Shown: in pieces, positions 24,553 through 34,045 of the stretch
Numbering within the stretch: the first letter of the stretch is position 1
Layout: every line of letters starts with the position of its first letter
DNA from: an uncultured bacterium
GTDB lineage: Bacteria > Armatimonadota > HRBIN16
Reading direction: 5' to 3'
Assembly (NCBI GenBank): GCA_938027655.1
Contig: CALJAP010000084.1
Location: forward strand, 1 to 34,242
Length of the DNA stretch: 34,242 nt
Notes under the pieces: generated by a model
The model's database searches: none
What the model saw: the letters and a program-made list of their open reading frames with translations, nothing else
What the model was told of the DNA's origin: nothing
Made by a program: the position numbers and the translations under genes

Positions 24553-24592
24553 AACGCTACCATCCAACGAAGGTATCGGAGGGGAAACGCAG

Positions 24593-26074
24593 ATGTTCTC
24601 TCCCTCGCGAGAGGAGTTCCACCGTCTGGCGCAGCAAAGCAATTTGATACCTGTCTACCGCGAGATACTGGCGGATATGGAGACGCCTGTTTCGGCGTTT
24701 CGCAAAATCGCGCGGGGGAGGTACTCGTTTCTGCTGGAGAGTGTGGCGGGTGGCGAACGCATCGCACGCTACTCGTTTTTGGGCACGGAGCCTGCCCTCG
24801 TGTTCCGCAGTAAGGGACGCGAAATACGCCTCATCCGTGACGGAGAAGCAACTACTGAGACGCTTCCGCAGGGGCAAGACCCGCTACATCGTCTCAAGAG
24901 CCTGTTGAGCCCCTATCGTATTGCACTGCCTGCGGAACTACCTCGCTTCGTCGGGGGACTGGTAGGCTACATCGCTTACGACATGGTGCGCTTCTTCGAG
25001 CGACTGCCCGAGCAGACGGTGGACGACCTGCAGGTAGACGATAGCTGCTTTTTGCTGGCGGATTCGCTACTGATTTTTGACCACGTGCGCCATCGCATCA
25101 TCGCGCTAAGCAACGCACATGTGCAGGGTGACGTCGATAAAGCGTACGATGAGGCGTGTGCGCGAGTGGACGAGATGATAGAACGGCTGCGTGCGCCTCT
25201 GCCTCCGTCTCCCAAGACGCCGGTGAGGCAAACGCCTGTGGTGTTCACACCGAACCAGAGCCCGGAGCAGTATCAGCAGGCGGTAGCACGAACGAAGGAG
25301 TATATCGCTGCAGGCGACGGCACACAGATGGTCATCTCGCAACGGTGGCAAGCTCCAATCCAAGCGCATCCCTTTGATGTGTATCGCGCGTTGCGTTCTC
25401 TGAACCCTTCGCCCTACATGTTCTATCTGGAACTGGACGACGTGGTGCTGGCGGGGGCGTCGCCGGAGATTCTGGTCACGGTGGAGAAGCGCATTGCGAC
25501 CACACGTCCCATTGCCGGTACCCGTCCGCGCGGCAAGACGCCCGAAGATGACAAACGGCTGGCACAGGAGCTGCTGGCAGATGAGAAGGAGCGTGCCGAA
25601 CACGTCATGCTGGTGGACCTCGGTCGCAACGATCTGGGACGGGTATGCGCCTACGGCACCGTGCGCGTCGACGAGTTGATGACCATCGAGCAGTACTCGC
25701 ACGTAATCCACATCGTCTCCGATGTGAAGGGCAGGCTCGCTCCCGACAAAGACGCTTTCGACGCTTTGCGTGCCTGCTTCCCGGCGGGCACGGTTTCGGG
25801 CGCGCCGAAGGTGCGTGCGATGGAGATTATCGAGGAGCTGGAACCCACTCGGCGCGGCATCTACGCCGGAGCGGTCGGCTACTTCAGCTTCAGCGGCGAC
25901 ATGGACACCTGTATTACCATCCGCACGATAGTGATAAAGAACGGGGTCGCCTACATTCAGGCGGGGGCGGGTATCGTGGCGGATTCGGTGCCGGAGCGTG
26001 AGCATCAGGAGTGTTTGAACAAGGCGCGTGCGCTGATGCGGGCAGTGGAGATGGCAGAGGCAGGCTTGGAGTGA
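24593..26074 (+). CDS. trpE: Anthranilate synthase component I
   Basis: 493 aa. It makes anthranilate from chorismate and ammonia in the first committed step of tryptophan synthesis. LLES at residues 47-50 is the tryptophan feedback site motif, so the enzyme is likely inhibited by Trp. The chorismate-binding half has PSPYMFYLELDD, ASPEILVTVEKR, TRPIAGTRPRGKTPEDD, DEKERAEHVMLVDLGRNDLGRV, IVSDVKGRL, FPAGTVSGAPKVRAMEII and IQAGAGIVADSVPEREHQE, all as expected. The start at 24593 follows GGAGGGG by 8 bases. trpG begins 12 bases after the stop. Confidence 0.97.
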   Translation: MFSPSREEFHRLAQQSNLIPVYREILADMETPVSAFRKIARGRYSFLLESVAGGERIARYSFLGTEPALVFRSKGREIRLIRDGEATTETLPQGQDPLHRLKSLLSPYRIALPAELPRFVGGLVGYIAYDMVRFFERLPEQTVDDLQVDDSCFLLADSLLIFDHVRHRIIALSNAHVQGDVDKAYDEACARVDEMIERLRAPLPPSPKTPVRQTPVVFTPNQSPEQYQQAVARTKEYIAAGDGTQMVISQRWQAPIQAHPFDVYRALRSLNPSPYMFYLELDDVVLAGASPEILVTVEKRIATTRPIAGTRPRGKTPEDDKRLAQELLADEKERAEHVMLVDLGRNDLGRVCAYGTVRVDELMTIEQYSHVIHIVSDVKGRLAPDKDAFDALRACFPAGTVSGAPKVRAMEIIEELEPTRRGIYAGAVGYFSFSGDMDTCITIRTIVIKNGVAYIQAGAGIVADSVPEREHQECLNKARALMRAVEMAEAGLE

Positions 26075-26086
26075 GGGCGAACGGCA

Positions 26087-26659
26087 ATGTTACTGATTAT
26101 CGACAATTACGACAGCTTCACGTATAATCTGGTGCAGTATTTCGGCGAGCTGGGTGCAGACCTGAAAGTATACCGCAACGATGCCATCACGCTGGAACAG
26201 GTTGAGCAGCTGCAGCCGGAGCATATCGTCATCTCGCCGGGTCCCTGTACGCCCAAAGAGGCGGGGATTTCCGTGCCCCTCATCCAGCGTTTCGCGGGCA
26301 AAGTGCCCATCCTCGGCGTGTGCCTGGGGCATCAGTGTATCGGTGCGGCGTTTGGCGGAGAGATTGTGCGGGCAAGACAGCTGATGCACGGTAAAACCTC
26401 CGCCATTTACCACGACGGACGCGGGGTGTTCCGCTCGTTGCCCAACCCCTTTGAAGCCACGCGATACCACTCGCTGGTGATTGCCCGCGAAAGCCTGCCA
26501 GATTGTCTGGAAATCTCGGCGGAGACGTACGACGGAGAGATTATGGGTGTAAGACACCGTGAGTTCCCCATTGAAGGGGTGCAGTTTCATCCGGAATCCA
26601 TTCTGACGCAGCCGGGCAAAGAGCTACTGCGCAATTTTTTGAACATGCGTACAGGCTAA
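26087..26659 (+). CDS. trpG: Anthranilate synthase component II (glutamine amidotransferase)
   Basis: 190 aa, full-length class I amidotransferase domain. It releases ammonia from glutamine for TrpE. The catalytic triad is Cys79 in GVCLGHQ, with His168 and Glu170 in VQFHPES; the oxyanion segment [11 protein letters not shown] is at 50-60. TrpG and PabA cannot be separated by sequence here, and this subunit may also serve 4-amino-4-deoxychorismate synthase. The context beside trpE and ahead of trpD-trpC makes TrpG the main role. Confidence 0.95.
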   Translation: MLLIIDNYDSFTYNLVQYFGELGADLKVYRNDAITLEQVEQLQPEHIVISPGPCTPKEAGISVPLIQRFAGKVPILGVCLGHQCIGAAFGGEIVRARQLMHGKTSAIYHDGRGVFRSLPNPFEATRYHSLVIARESLPDCLEISAETYDGEIMGVRHREFPIEGVQFHPESILTQPGKELLRNFLNMRTG

Positions 26660-26704
26660 CGGTCTCTTGTGGCGTCTGTGAAAAAGAGGACAGGGGGGAC
26701 AACG

Positions 26705-27820
26705 ATGAATACGGATATTCTTCATCGCCGTCTGACGATGATGCAGGAGGCGATGCTGCGGGAGGGAGTGGACTGCTTCGTTGCCGCGCCGTCAGTCAAC
26801 ATGCAGTACCTCACGGGCTTCGTGGAACCTGCACATGAGCGTTTCATGGCGCTTCTGGTTCCCGCAGAGGGGGAGCCGGTGCTGATTGTTCCCGCGCTCA
26901 GCGCAGAGAGCGCACGACAGGAAGCGTTCGGGGTAGGTGAAATTCGGGTGTGGGAAGACCACGAGGGGGTAGACCCGGTGCTGCGCGAGGTGGCGCAGGA
27001 GATGGACCTGGCGGCAGCGATTATCGCTATCGACGAGGAACTGCCCGCGCTCTTTCTGCTAAAATTGCAGCAGATTCTGCCCACCGCGCTGTATCGCCCC
27101 GGCACCGAGATCTGGGCGGCGGCACGCATTCGCAAAGACGAGGATGAGCTGTGGCACATCACGCAGGCGTCGCGTTACGCCGATAACGCCTTCGCAGCGG
27201 GGCTGGCGCTCTGCGCAGCGGGCAACACCGAGCGTGAAGTGGCCTGCGCGATACAGGCGGAGATTGAGGCGCAGGGTGCGGAGATGGCTTTCGGATTGCC
27301 CATCGTGGCAGCGGGCAAACATAGCGCCCAGCCTCACTACCGCACCACCAATACGGTGCTGCATCCAGGCGATGTGGTGCTGATGGATTATGGCGCAAGG
27401 CTCAACGGCTATAATTCCGACATGACGCGCACCGTGTGCATTGGCGAAGCCACCCCGGAGATACAGAAGATTTACAGAATCGTATACGATGCACATTACG
27501 CCGCGCGCGCGGCGGTGAAGCCCGGTGTGACCGCCGAGTCGGTAGATGCCGCCGCCCGTGCCGTGATTGAGAAAGCGGGCTATGACAAGTTCTTTGTGCA
27601 TCGTACCGGACACGGCATCGGGCTGTCGGTGCATGAGCCTCCGTATATCGTGCAAGGCAACAAGCAGATTCTGGAAGAGGGCATGTGCTTTAGCGTGGAA
27701 CCCGGCATCTACCTGCCCGGACGTTTTGGGGTGCGTATCGAAAACGTCGTGGTGGTTACCGCCGACGGGTGTCGGTCGCTGAATGCGGAACCGCCACCGC
27801 ACATTCGAGAAATAGGGTAG
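26705..27820 (+). CDS. M24-family Xaa-Pro aminopeptidase/dipeptidase
   Basis: 371 aa. The N-terminal creatinase-like domain (about 1-135) precedes a pita-bread metallopeptidase domain. All five metal ligands are in place: D228 (VLMDYGARLNGY), D239 (SDMTRT), H303 (HRTGHGIGLSVHEPP), E332 (SVEPGIY) and E346 (VRIENVV). It removes N-terminal residues before proline or cleaves Xaa-Pro dipeptides in the cytosol. The start at 26705 has GGGGGG upstream; the GTG at 26669 is less likely. It sits between trpG and trpD with no visible promoter of its own, so it should be transcribed with the trp genes. Whether PepP or PepQ specificity applies cannot be told. Confidence 0.9.
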   Translation: MNTDILHRRLTMMQEAMLREGVDCFVAAPSVNMQYLTGFVEPAHERFMALLVPAEGEPVLIVPALSAESARQEAFGVGEIRVWEDHEGVDPVLREVAQEMDLAAAIIAIDEELPALFLLKLQQILPTALYRPGTEIWAAARIRKDEDELWHITQASRYADNAFAAGLALCAAGNTEREVACAIQAEIEAQGAEMAFGLPIVAAGKHSAQPHYRTTNTVLHPGDVVLMDYGARLNGYNSDMTRTVCIGEATPEIQKIYRIVYDAHYAARAAVKPGVTAESVDAAARAVIEKAGYDKFFVHRTGHGIGLSVHEPPYIVQGNKQILEEGMCFSVEPGIYLPGRFGVRIENVVVVTADGCRSLNAEPPPHIREIG

Positions 27821-27831
27821 GGGGGTATGGT

Positions 27832-28863
27832 ATGACCGTTCAAAATGCGATTGCTAAACTGGTGGATAAACAGAACCTGACGCGCGCCGAAGCCGCCGCC
27901 TTGATGGAAGCTACCATGAGCGGACAAGCCACGCCGGCACAGACCGCCGGCTGGCTGATTGCCCTGCGAATGAAGGGGGAAACCGCTGAGGAGATTGCCG
28001 GCTGTGCCGAAATCATGCGTCGTCACGCGATAGCGGTGCATCCTCGGCGCAAAGCGGAGCTGATAGACACCTGCGGTACCGGAGCAGACAGGGTCAAAAC
28101 ATTCAACGTATCCACGGCGGCGGCATTTGTGGCGGCAGGGGCAGGAATCCCCGTCGCCAAGCATGGCAACCGCGCCGTCACCAGCAAATGCGGCAGCGCG
28201 GATGTGCTGGAAGCGCTGGGGTGTCGGCTGGAGCTGCCCCCAGAGCGCGTCGCTCAGGCGATTGACGACATCGGCATCGGTTTTCTGTTCGCACGGGCGC
28301 ACCATCCCGCCATGAAATACGCCGCGCCCATTCGGCAGGAACTGGGGGTGCGTACCGTGTTCAACGTGCTGGGACCACTGACCAATCCCGCAGGCGCGCC
28401 CCGCCAGCTGCTGGGGGTCTTTGCGCCAGAGTTGACCCGTCTGATCGCCGAAGTGCTGCGTGAACTGGGTACGGAACGCGCCATCGTGGTATATGGCGAG
28501 CCGGGGCTAGATGAGCTTTCCACGCTGGGCGAGACGATTGTGGTGCATCTGCAGAACGGGCAGATTCACGAGGAGCGCGTTCACCCCGAACAGTTCGGTT
28601 TCTTGCGTGCTGTGCCTGAGCAGGTCTCTGCGCCGGATACTCCGCAAGCCTGCGCCGAGATGATGCGCCGTGTGCTGGCAGGGGAGAAAAGCTCCGCACG
28701 CGACCTGCTGCTGCTGAACGCCGGCGCGGCGCTTGTGGTGGGCGGTAAGGCGCAGACCATCGCGGAGGGCATCCGACTGGCTGAGGAGGTGGTCGACTCC
28801 GGCAAAGCGCTGCATGTGCTGGATCGCTACGTGCAGTTCACGCAGGAGGCGGGGGCTTCGTGA
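27832..28863 (+). CDS. trpD: Anthranilate phosphoribosyltransferase
   Basis: 343 aa. It joins anthranilate to PRPP, the second tryptophan step. The PRPP loop is GTGADRVKTFNVST (residues 82-95), where most family members have GTGGDG; the Asp is kept but G to A and G to R changes flank it. Then come AVAKHGNRAVTSKCGSADVLEALG-type residues (IPVAKHGNRAVTSKCGSADV here), HHPAMKYAAPIRQELGVRTVFNVLGPLTNPA and the EPGLDELSTLGET segment, all typical. The start at 27832 follows GGGGGG by six bases. Its stop overlaps the GTG start of trpC (GTGA). Confidence 0.95.
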   Translation: MTVQNAIAKLVDKQNLTRAEAAALMEATMSGQATPAQTAGWLIALRMKGETAEEIAGCAEIMRRHAIAVHPRRKAELIDTCGTGADRVKTFNVSTAAAFVAAGAGIPVAKHGNRAVTSKCGSADVLEALGCRLELPPERVAQAIDDIGIGFLFARAHHPAMKYAAPIRQELGVRTVFNVLGPLTNPAGAPRQLLGVFAPELTRLIAEVLRELGTERAIVVYGEPGLDELSTLGETIVVHLQNGQIHEERVHPEQFGFLRAVPEQVSAPDTPQACAEMMRRVLAGEKSSARDLLLLNAGAALVVGGKAQTIAEGIRLAEEVVDSGKALHVLDRYVQFTQEAGAS

Positions 28864-29651
28864 GCATCTTGCACACCATTCTCGCCCACAAACGTCGGGA
28901 GGTTGCCGAAGCCGAGTCGCGCGTGTCTTTCTCTGCGCTCGAGCGGCGGCTGGCTGAGGCGCCGGTGGTTCGCTCCCTCCACACTGCCCTCAATCGCGCC
29001 GACGGTCGCGTGGCGGTCATCGCTGAGGTCAAAAAGGCGTCGCCGTCCAAAGGTGTACTTTGCGAGCGGTTCGATCCCCTGCATATTGCCCAAACCTACG
29101 CCCAGCACGGGGCAAGCGCAATCAGCGTGCTCACCGACGAACGTTTCTTTCAGGGGCATCTGGATTATCTGCGAAACATACGGCAAAGCGTCTCCGTGCC
29201 GGTACTGCGCAAGGATTTCCTCATCAGCCGTTATCAGGTGGCAGAGGCGCGCGAAGCAGGGGCAGATGCGGTGCTGCTTATCGTTGCTGCGCTGTCACAT
29301 GAGCAGCTGCGTGACCTGTTGCACTATACGCAGGAACTGGGCATGGATGCACTGGTGGAGGTGCACACCGAAACCGAGTTGCACCGTGCGCTGGATGCAG
29401 GCGCGACGGTCATCGGCATCAACAACCGCGACCTGACCACCTTCCACACCACGCTGGAGGTGACCGAACGCCTTGCTCCTCGGATACCCCCCGGGTGTAT
29501 CGTGGTGAGTGAAAGCGGGATAGAGAGCGCAGAGGATGTGCGTCGTGTGGCGCGGGCAGGAGCACACGCGGTGCTGGTCGGCGAGTCGCTCATGCGGGCG
29601 AGGGAGATTGGAGAGAAACTGAGGGCGATAGCGGGAGTGGAACGGATATAG
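28860..29651 (+). CDS. trpC: Indole-3-glycerol phosphate synthase
   Basis: 263 aa, a single-domain TIM barrel not fused to trpF. It closes the indole ring from CdRP with loss of CO2. Catalytic and binding motifs are visible: VAVIAEVKKASPSKG, LTDERFFQGHLDYL, VPVLRKDFLI, ALVEVHTETEL, IGINNRDLTTF and IVVSESGIESAEDV. It uses a GTG start overlapping the trpD stop, with GGAGG about ten bases upstream. It is the last trp gene in the window; trpF, trpB and trpA are not here and must be elsewhere. Confidence 0.96.
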   Translation: MSILHTILAHKRREVAEAESRVSFSALERRLAEAPVVRSLHTALNRADGRVAVIAEVKKASPSKGVLCERFDPLHIAQTYAQHGASAISVLTDERFFQGHLDYLRNIRQSVSVPVLRKDFLISRYQVAEAREAGADAVLLIVAALSHEQLRDLLHYTQELGMDALVEVHTETELHRALDAGATVIGINNRDLTTFHTTLEVTERLAPRIPPGCIVVSESGIESAEDVRRVARAGAHAVLVGESLMRAREIGEKLRAIAGVERI

Positions 29652-29665
29652 CGCAGGTATACACC

Positions 29666-29695
29666 TAAGCAGATATTTTTCCTTGCCTTTGCTTA
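29666..29695. terminator. Possible weak terminator between converging genes
   Basis: TAAGCA (29666-29671) and TGCTTA (29690-29695) can pair around an 18-base T-rich loop. The stem is short and AT-rich, so it is only a weak candidate, but it lies exactly between trpC and the converging helicase gene. Confidence 0.25.
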
Positions 29696-29701
29696 AACAT
29701 A

Positions 29702-32700
29702 TCACGCTTGACGAACTACCAGAGTCTCCCCTCGCATATCTGCTTTATTTTCGTCAACGAGCGCTTTTACCTGCTGCAAAATCACAACCCGTGTCTTTTC
29801 CGTTACCCGCTCAACTCCCAATAACAGCCTGGCGACCTCAGAGCAAACCTCATTCATTCTAAGCCCGAACGAGTGGCGCACAGCGAATAGGATAGCCTCT
29901 TGTATCTCTCTAGGATGGATGTATTCTAACTTCTTATATTGGGGAGGATGTTTGGCACGGCTGCGCGCCATAATTGGATTACGAGGAACTATCCAAATGA
30001 AATCTCCGTCAATCTCCACTTCGCCCGAACGTGCAGCAATTTGCAAGTGGTCTAGAATGCCCTCACGGATTCGCCCTCCCGCTCGTCCATACCCTAAGGC
30101 TTCGCGTACGCGCCGTATCAACTCCTCAATGTGCACTGGAGATTCTACTTTCACCACTTGCACGATGATGTCTGTCAGACTCTCAATGGTAAACGGCTCC
30201 CTCGGCGAGGCGAACTGGTATGGCGGCAAACAGAGCACCTCGGCTGCTTCTCCAGCTGCTGGCCGAATCGATCCGGGTGAGTTGGACACCGCTACATGCG
30301 GGGACGGGTCCGTTGGTTTTTCTCGTTTGTGCGTTGACTCGTTGGGAGGCTGCGATGCGAGGTCGATAGCAGTCTGCACAGCCTGCAAGAGCCGCCTTTT
30401 CTCAGCTTCAGGATTGCGGTACCAGCTGGTGCTCCAGATGCGATGGATACGCCATCCGCGCTGTTCAAGTATCTGCTGTCGGAGTCTATCGCGATCACGG
30501 GCAGTCCTGCTAGAGTGGTACTGCGCTCCATCACACTCAACACCTAATACAAAACGGCTGGCGTCGTTGGGGTCTACAATCCCGATGTCAACATAAAAAC
30601 CTGAGCTACCAACTTGTGGAACAACCTGATAGCCCTGTTCCTTCAAGAAGTTGATCACCGCTTCCTCGAACGGGGACATTGGCTCGTTTTGCGTGGGGGA
30701 CGGAATGTCCATTTCCCCTGTTTCAGCATAATGTAAGAAGGTGCGCAGTGCATTAACTCCTGCGCTTGAGCTGTCCTCTATGCGGATATCGGAACTGCGA
30801 ATGCTACTAAACACCACGCATCGCATGCGGGCTCTGGTAATGAGCACGTTAAGTCGTTTCTCTCCTCCTTCTTTGTTCAGGGGCCCAAAGTTCATGGAGA
30901 GATAGCCATTCTCATCTTTGCCGTAACCAACGCTGATAAGGATAACATCCCGTTCATCTCCTTGCACTGTTTCGAGGTTTTTGACAAACAGAGGTTCGTG
31001 TTCGTGGTGCTTGTCAAATTCAGAGAGCATCCTATCATATTCTGGGTTTGTTTGCCTTAGCCGCTCTATTTCATCTTGAATAGCCTCTTGCTGTGCAATA
31101 CTAAAAGCTGCCACTCCAAGCGATGCGTCGGGAACATCCTTCACATGTTCTATAACAGCCTGGGCTACTACCTGCGCCTCCTTCATATTGCGCCTGGACC
31201 CGCCACGGTCGTAGGTAGCATCTGGCACGTAGCGGAAAGTAATGCCTAACTGTTTCGGCTTAGTCTCTGGGTTGGGCGCAACTATCAGACTGTCTCCATA
31301 GAACAATCGATTCGAACAGGCGATCAAGGTATGGTGCTTGCTTCGGTAGTGCCAGCGTAGACGTTTCCTTAGTGGATGGCCTTCCGGTATGGCGCTACCA
31401 GCTAGATCAAGAATGCTCTCCAATCCGGTAGTTACATCCTCTTGATCGTCATTGTCCTCTGTTATGCGGTCGAAAAACGTTGTAGGGGGCAGCTGTTTGC
31501 TGTCACCGACGATAATCGCCCTCTTTGCACGCAAGATGGCTCCAAAGGCGTCTTCTGGTTTTACTTGGCTGGCTTCGTCAAAAATCACTATGTCAAACTG
31601 CGGACCGTCACGGGGGAGGTACATTGCTACTGACAGGGGGGACATCATAAATACGGGCTTGATTGCTAACACTGCTTCGCCAGCTTCCGCCATAATCTGG
31701 CGAATGGGCTTATGCGCTCGCGACTTTTGAAGTTCCCGCTGTAACTTACCAAGGTTGCCCACGCCGCGATGGCGTGGTAATCTCTCCAGATGCTTGGTGG
31801 CTACTCTTAAACGGTTGATTTTCAGTAGCATTCGATCAAGGTCTCGGAATTGCTGAATAATGTCTTCATACTCGTCCGCAAAATCGCGGAGAATGGGATG
31901 TTGCTCGAACGCCTCTGACAGTATTCCCTTGAACCACGTACGCTCTAACGTGTTAAGCAGTTCGGTCGCAGCTGCCTCGTGTTTCGCAGCCCACTCCGCA
32001 TACTCGTGAAGGTTCTCTTTCTGCGCCTCTTCACGTAGTCTATTGAAGTAGGCGATGGTTTGAAAGGTATCCAGATCAGTGTTTACGAGCTGGGATAGCC
32101 ACTTCTTTTGTTCTTCGTAGGGTTCATTCCTGAGATTGGCTAGGGCATCCATTACCTGTACAGTGTGGAGAACTCTGTCTAAGCAGCGGTCCGCCTCCAT
32201 AATCGCTTTCGCTGTTTGTATCACCTGAAGCATTGAATCGTCCTGTACCGATCCCCCCCATAACCTAGTTAAATACCTTGACCACCACCAATATTGTGGC
32301 GCGAAGTAACGGGTCCATTTGCCGTGATACCGTTGCAGGGCTTGTTCCATATGTTCTATCGAACGCTCCCAGTGCGGTTGCGTAAGCCTGATACGCTCGC
32401 GAATCTGGTGCGGGTTTAGAGGTGCGAGGCCTTTAGCATAATCCAAAGCCTTTTGGATGCAGACAATAGCCTCGCTAGCCTGTTCCCGAACCTGTTCGTA
32501 GTCTTCAGGAAGCACCGACTTCAGTCCGCACCCCCACAGAGGAGACTGCGAGGGAACGCCATTATGCTTGACGAAGTTCTGTAACTGCTGGACAATCTCC
32601 CATTTGCGCTGAAAATCTTGGGCGTCCCAGTCTTTCATGACACGGAAGCTTCCGATGAAGGGCCTTTGCTCCTTACCCAGTCGACATATCTGCGAAATAC

Positions 32701-33991
32701 ACCTATACGGCGTGACACCTCTCCCGGGCACGGGAGTATGCAGTGCACGACAGTACGAATTGAGCTTCTCGCGCAGCCGGGCCAGTTGCTCTAGCTCCTG
32801 GCGTTTCTGTTCATCGCTTTGAGGGATCTCTCGAAGCGTATTGTTTAACTGTTCATAGAAGTTTTTCTTTCTCGCTTTGCCGCTGTGCAGCTCTAGACAT
32901 GCGCTGGCAATCCCGGCCTCCTGCAGTCGTTGCCAAACAACGTCCAAAGCCGCTCTTTTTTCGGAGACAAAAAGCACTCTTTGCCCCTCATAGATAGCCT
33001 CTGCAATGAGATTAGTGATGGTCTGAGATTTACCTGTACCGGGTGGTCCTTCTATAATCATCAGAGTTGCCTGCTTTGCTTGCATCATAGCGGTAATCTG
33101 AGATGAATCGGCGTCGTATACCTCTATTGCTTGCTCTACCGGTCTATTCGCGTCGATATCAGTGCTATCGTCAACGAGTAAGCCACTACAATCTGGGTCT
33201 TCTTCTCCCAGCAATATCTGAATCACCTTGTGGTCGCTTGGGGAACGCTCCGTGCCCCAGTTATCAGGGGAAAGGTCCTGATACATGATATACTTTGTAA
33301 AGTTGAACAAAGCCATCACCGCGAAGCTATCGTCTATGTACCATCTGCTCTGCTCCCGTACTGTCTTCTGAACCCGCTCAAAATATTGCTGTAAGGTGCC
33401 CTTTTCTTTTTCCTCATTTGCAGACTCGAAGGGACTGAGAGTGATATTGAATTGCTGTCTCAGCATCTCAGAGAGTGACAGATTACCCATCACCTCTGTC
33501 CCTTCAAATCGTACAAGGAACTTGTTGCCCTGTTCCCTCTCTATGACAACGGGAATAAATACAAGCGGTGCGCAACGAGGTTCTTGTGTGGAGTCGTCCT
33601 CATACCAAAACAAGGCGCCTAGTGCAATGAAAAGCAGGTTCACTCCTTGTTCTTCTTGAATAGAGGTGGCATCACGCCATATCTGCAACAACTTTCTGTC
33701 CATGTTTTGCTTGTTCTCATCAGTGATGAAAGTTGCCTCCGCACTGCTCGACTTAAATGTGTGCGTGTCTGTGTTTTCAACACGGAACAGTTGAGGTTCA
33801 GGTTGCTCCATGAAGCGGACGCCTTTGCCTTGATCCACAACGATATCAAATATGAGCTGGGGGGGCGGGTTTTTAATTTTCAAGCTGGCTCTCTTGGGTC
33901 GGTAACTCAAGAAGCGATTGCGTCGGCTCACGTCAATAAGCCGCTTTCTGGCAGTTTCCAGTCTCTGTAGAATACTACCTCCTTCCACCAT
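29702..33991 (-). CDS. DUF4011 - superfamily 1 helicase - Vsr-like nuclease - DUF3320 protein (candidate defence gene)
   Basis: 1429 aa. Residues 1-60 (LETARKRLIDVSRRNRFLSYRP) open a DUF4011-type domain. A split SF1 helicase follows: Walker A EGPPGTGKSQTITNLI near 313-325, then a long helical insert, Walker B VIFDEASQVKPEDAFGAI near 800, GDSKQLPP, VQGDERDVILISVGYG and LNVLITRARMRCVVF. Around 1110-1190 is a Vsr/DUF559-type PD-(D/E)XK nuclease: PFEEAVINFL, FYVDIGI, GVECDGAQYH and LEQRGWRIHRIWSTSWY. A DUF3320-like domain (about 1270-1350, HIEELIRRVREALG) closes the protein. The same order is known from proteins recovered in phage-defence gene screens (I recall the label Hhe). Coding DNA is visibly AT-richer than neighbouring genes, suggesting transfer. 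The ATG at 33991 follows GGGAG. A methyltransferase gene ends 110 bases upstream. Confidence 0.85.
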   Translation of the reverse strand: MVEGGSILQRLETARKRLIDVSRRNRFLSYRPKRASLKIKNPPPQLIFDIVVDQGKGVRFMEQPEPQLFRVENTDTHTFKSSSAEATFITDENKQNMDRKLLQIWRDATSIQEEQGVNLLFIALGALFWYEDDSTQEPRCAPLVFIPVVIEREQGNKFLVRFEGTEVMGNLSLSEMLRQQFNITLSPFESANEEKEKGTLQQYFERVQKTVREQSRWYIDDSFAVMALFNFTKYIMYQDLSPDNWGTERSPSDHKVIQILLGEEDPDCSGLLVDDSTDIDANRPVEQAIEVYDADSSQITAMMQAKQATLMIIEGPPGTGKSQTITNLIAEAIYEGQRVLFVSEKRAALDVVWQRLQEAGIASACLELHSGKARKKNFYEQLNNTLREIPQSDEQKRQELEQLARLREKLNSYCRALHTPVPGRGVTPYRCISQICRLGKEQRPFIGSFRVMKDWDAQDFQRKWEIVQQLQNFVKHNGVPSQSPLWGCGLKSVLPEDYEQVREQASEAIVCIQKALDYAKGLAPLNPHQIRERIRLTQPHWERSIEHMEQALQRYHGKWTRYFAPQYWWWSRYLTRLWGGSVQDDSMLQVIQTAKAIMEADRCLDRVLHTVQVMDALANLRNEPYEEQKKWLSQLVNTDLDTFQTIAYFNRLREEAQKENLHEYAEWAAKHEAAATELLNTLERTWFKGILSEAFEQHPILRDFADEYEDIIQQFRDLDRMLLKINRLRVATKHLERLPRHRGVGNLGKLQRELQKSRAHKPIRQIMAEAGEAVLAIKPVFMMSPLSVAMYLPRDGPQFDIVIFDEASQVKPEDAFGAILRAKRAIIVGDSKQLPPTTFFDRITEDNDDQEDVTTGLESILDLAGSAIPEGHPLRKRLRWHYRSKHHTLIACSNRLFYGDSLIVAPNPETKPKQLGITFRYVPDATYDRGGSRRNMKEAQVVAQAVIEHVKDVPDASLGVAAFSIAQQEAIQDEIERLRQTNPEYDRMLSEFDKHHEHEPLFVKNLETVQGDERDVILISVGYGKDENGYLSMNFGPLNKEGGEKRLNVLITRARMRCVVFSSIRSSDIRIEDSSSAGVNALRTFLHYAETGEMDIPSPTQNEPMSPFEEAVINFLKEQGYQVVPQVGSSGFYVDIGIVDPNDASRFVLGVECDGAQYHSSRTARDRDRLRQQILEQRGWRIHRIWSTSWYRNPEAEKRRLLQAVQTAIDLASQPPNESTHKREKPTDPSPHVAVSNSPGSIRPAAGEAAEVLCLPPYQFASPREPFTIESLTDIIVQVVKVESPVHIEELIRRVREALGYGRAGGRIREGILDHLQIAARSGEVEIDGDFIWIVPRNPIMARSRAKHPPQYKKLEYIHPREIQEAILFAVRHSFGLRMNEVCSEVARLLLGVERVTEKTRVVILQQVKALVDENKADMRGETLVVRQA

Positions 33992-34026
33992 TCTTTCTCC
34001 CTACCTTTTCGTTACCATTGAGGAAG

Positions 34027-34045
34027 ATAAGACACCATATCTTAT
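34027..34045. promoter_or_regulatory. Inverted repeat over the -10 region of the helicase promoter
   Basis: ATAAGA (34027-34032) and TCTTAT (34040-34045) are perfect inverted arms with a 7-base centre. The site covers the -10 box and the predicted start, the normal position for a repressor operator. Confidence 0.5.

Noticed and set aside
24533-24592. Possible trp leader peptide or longer TrpE start upstream of 24593
   Set aside because: The frame begins before the predicted transcription start, contains no tandem Trp codons, and the ATG at 24593 has a strong ribosome site.
29702-29990. Idea that the helicase protein is truncated at its C-terminus
   Set aside because: The DUF3320-like region is followed by another 100 or so residues ending in a normal TGA, so the protein looks complete.
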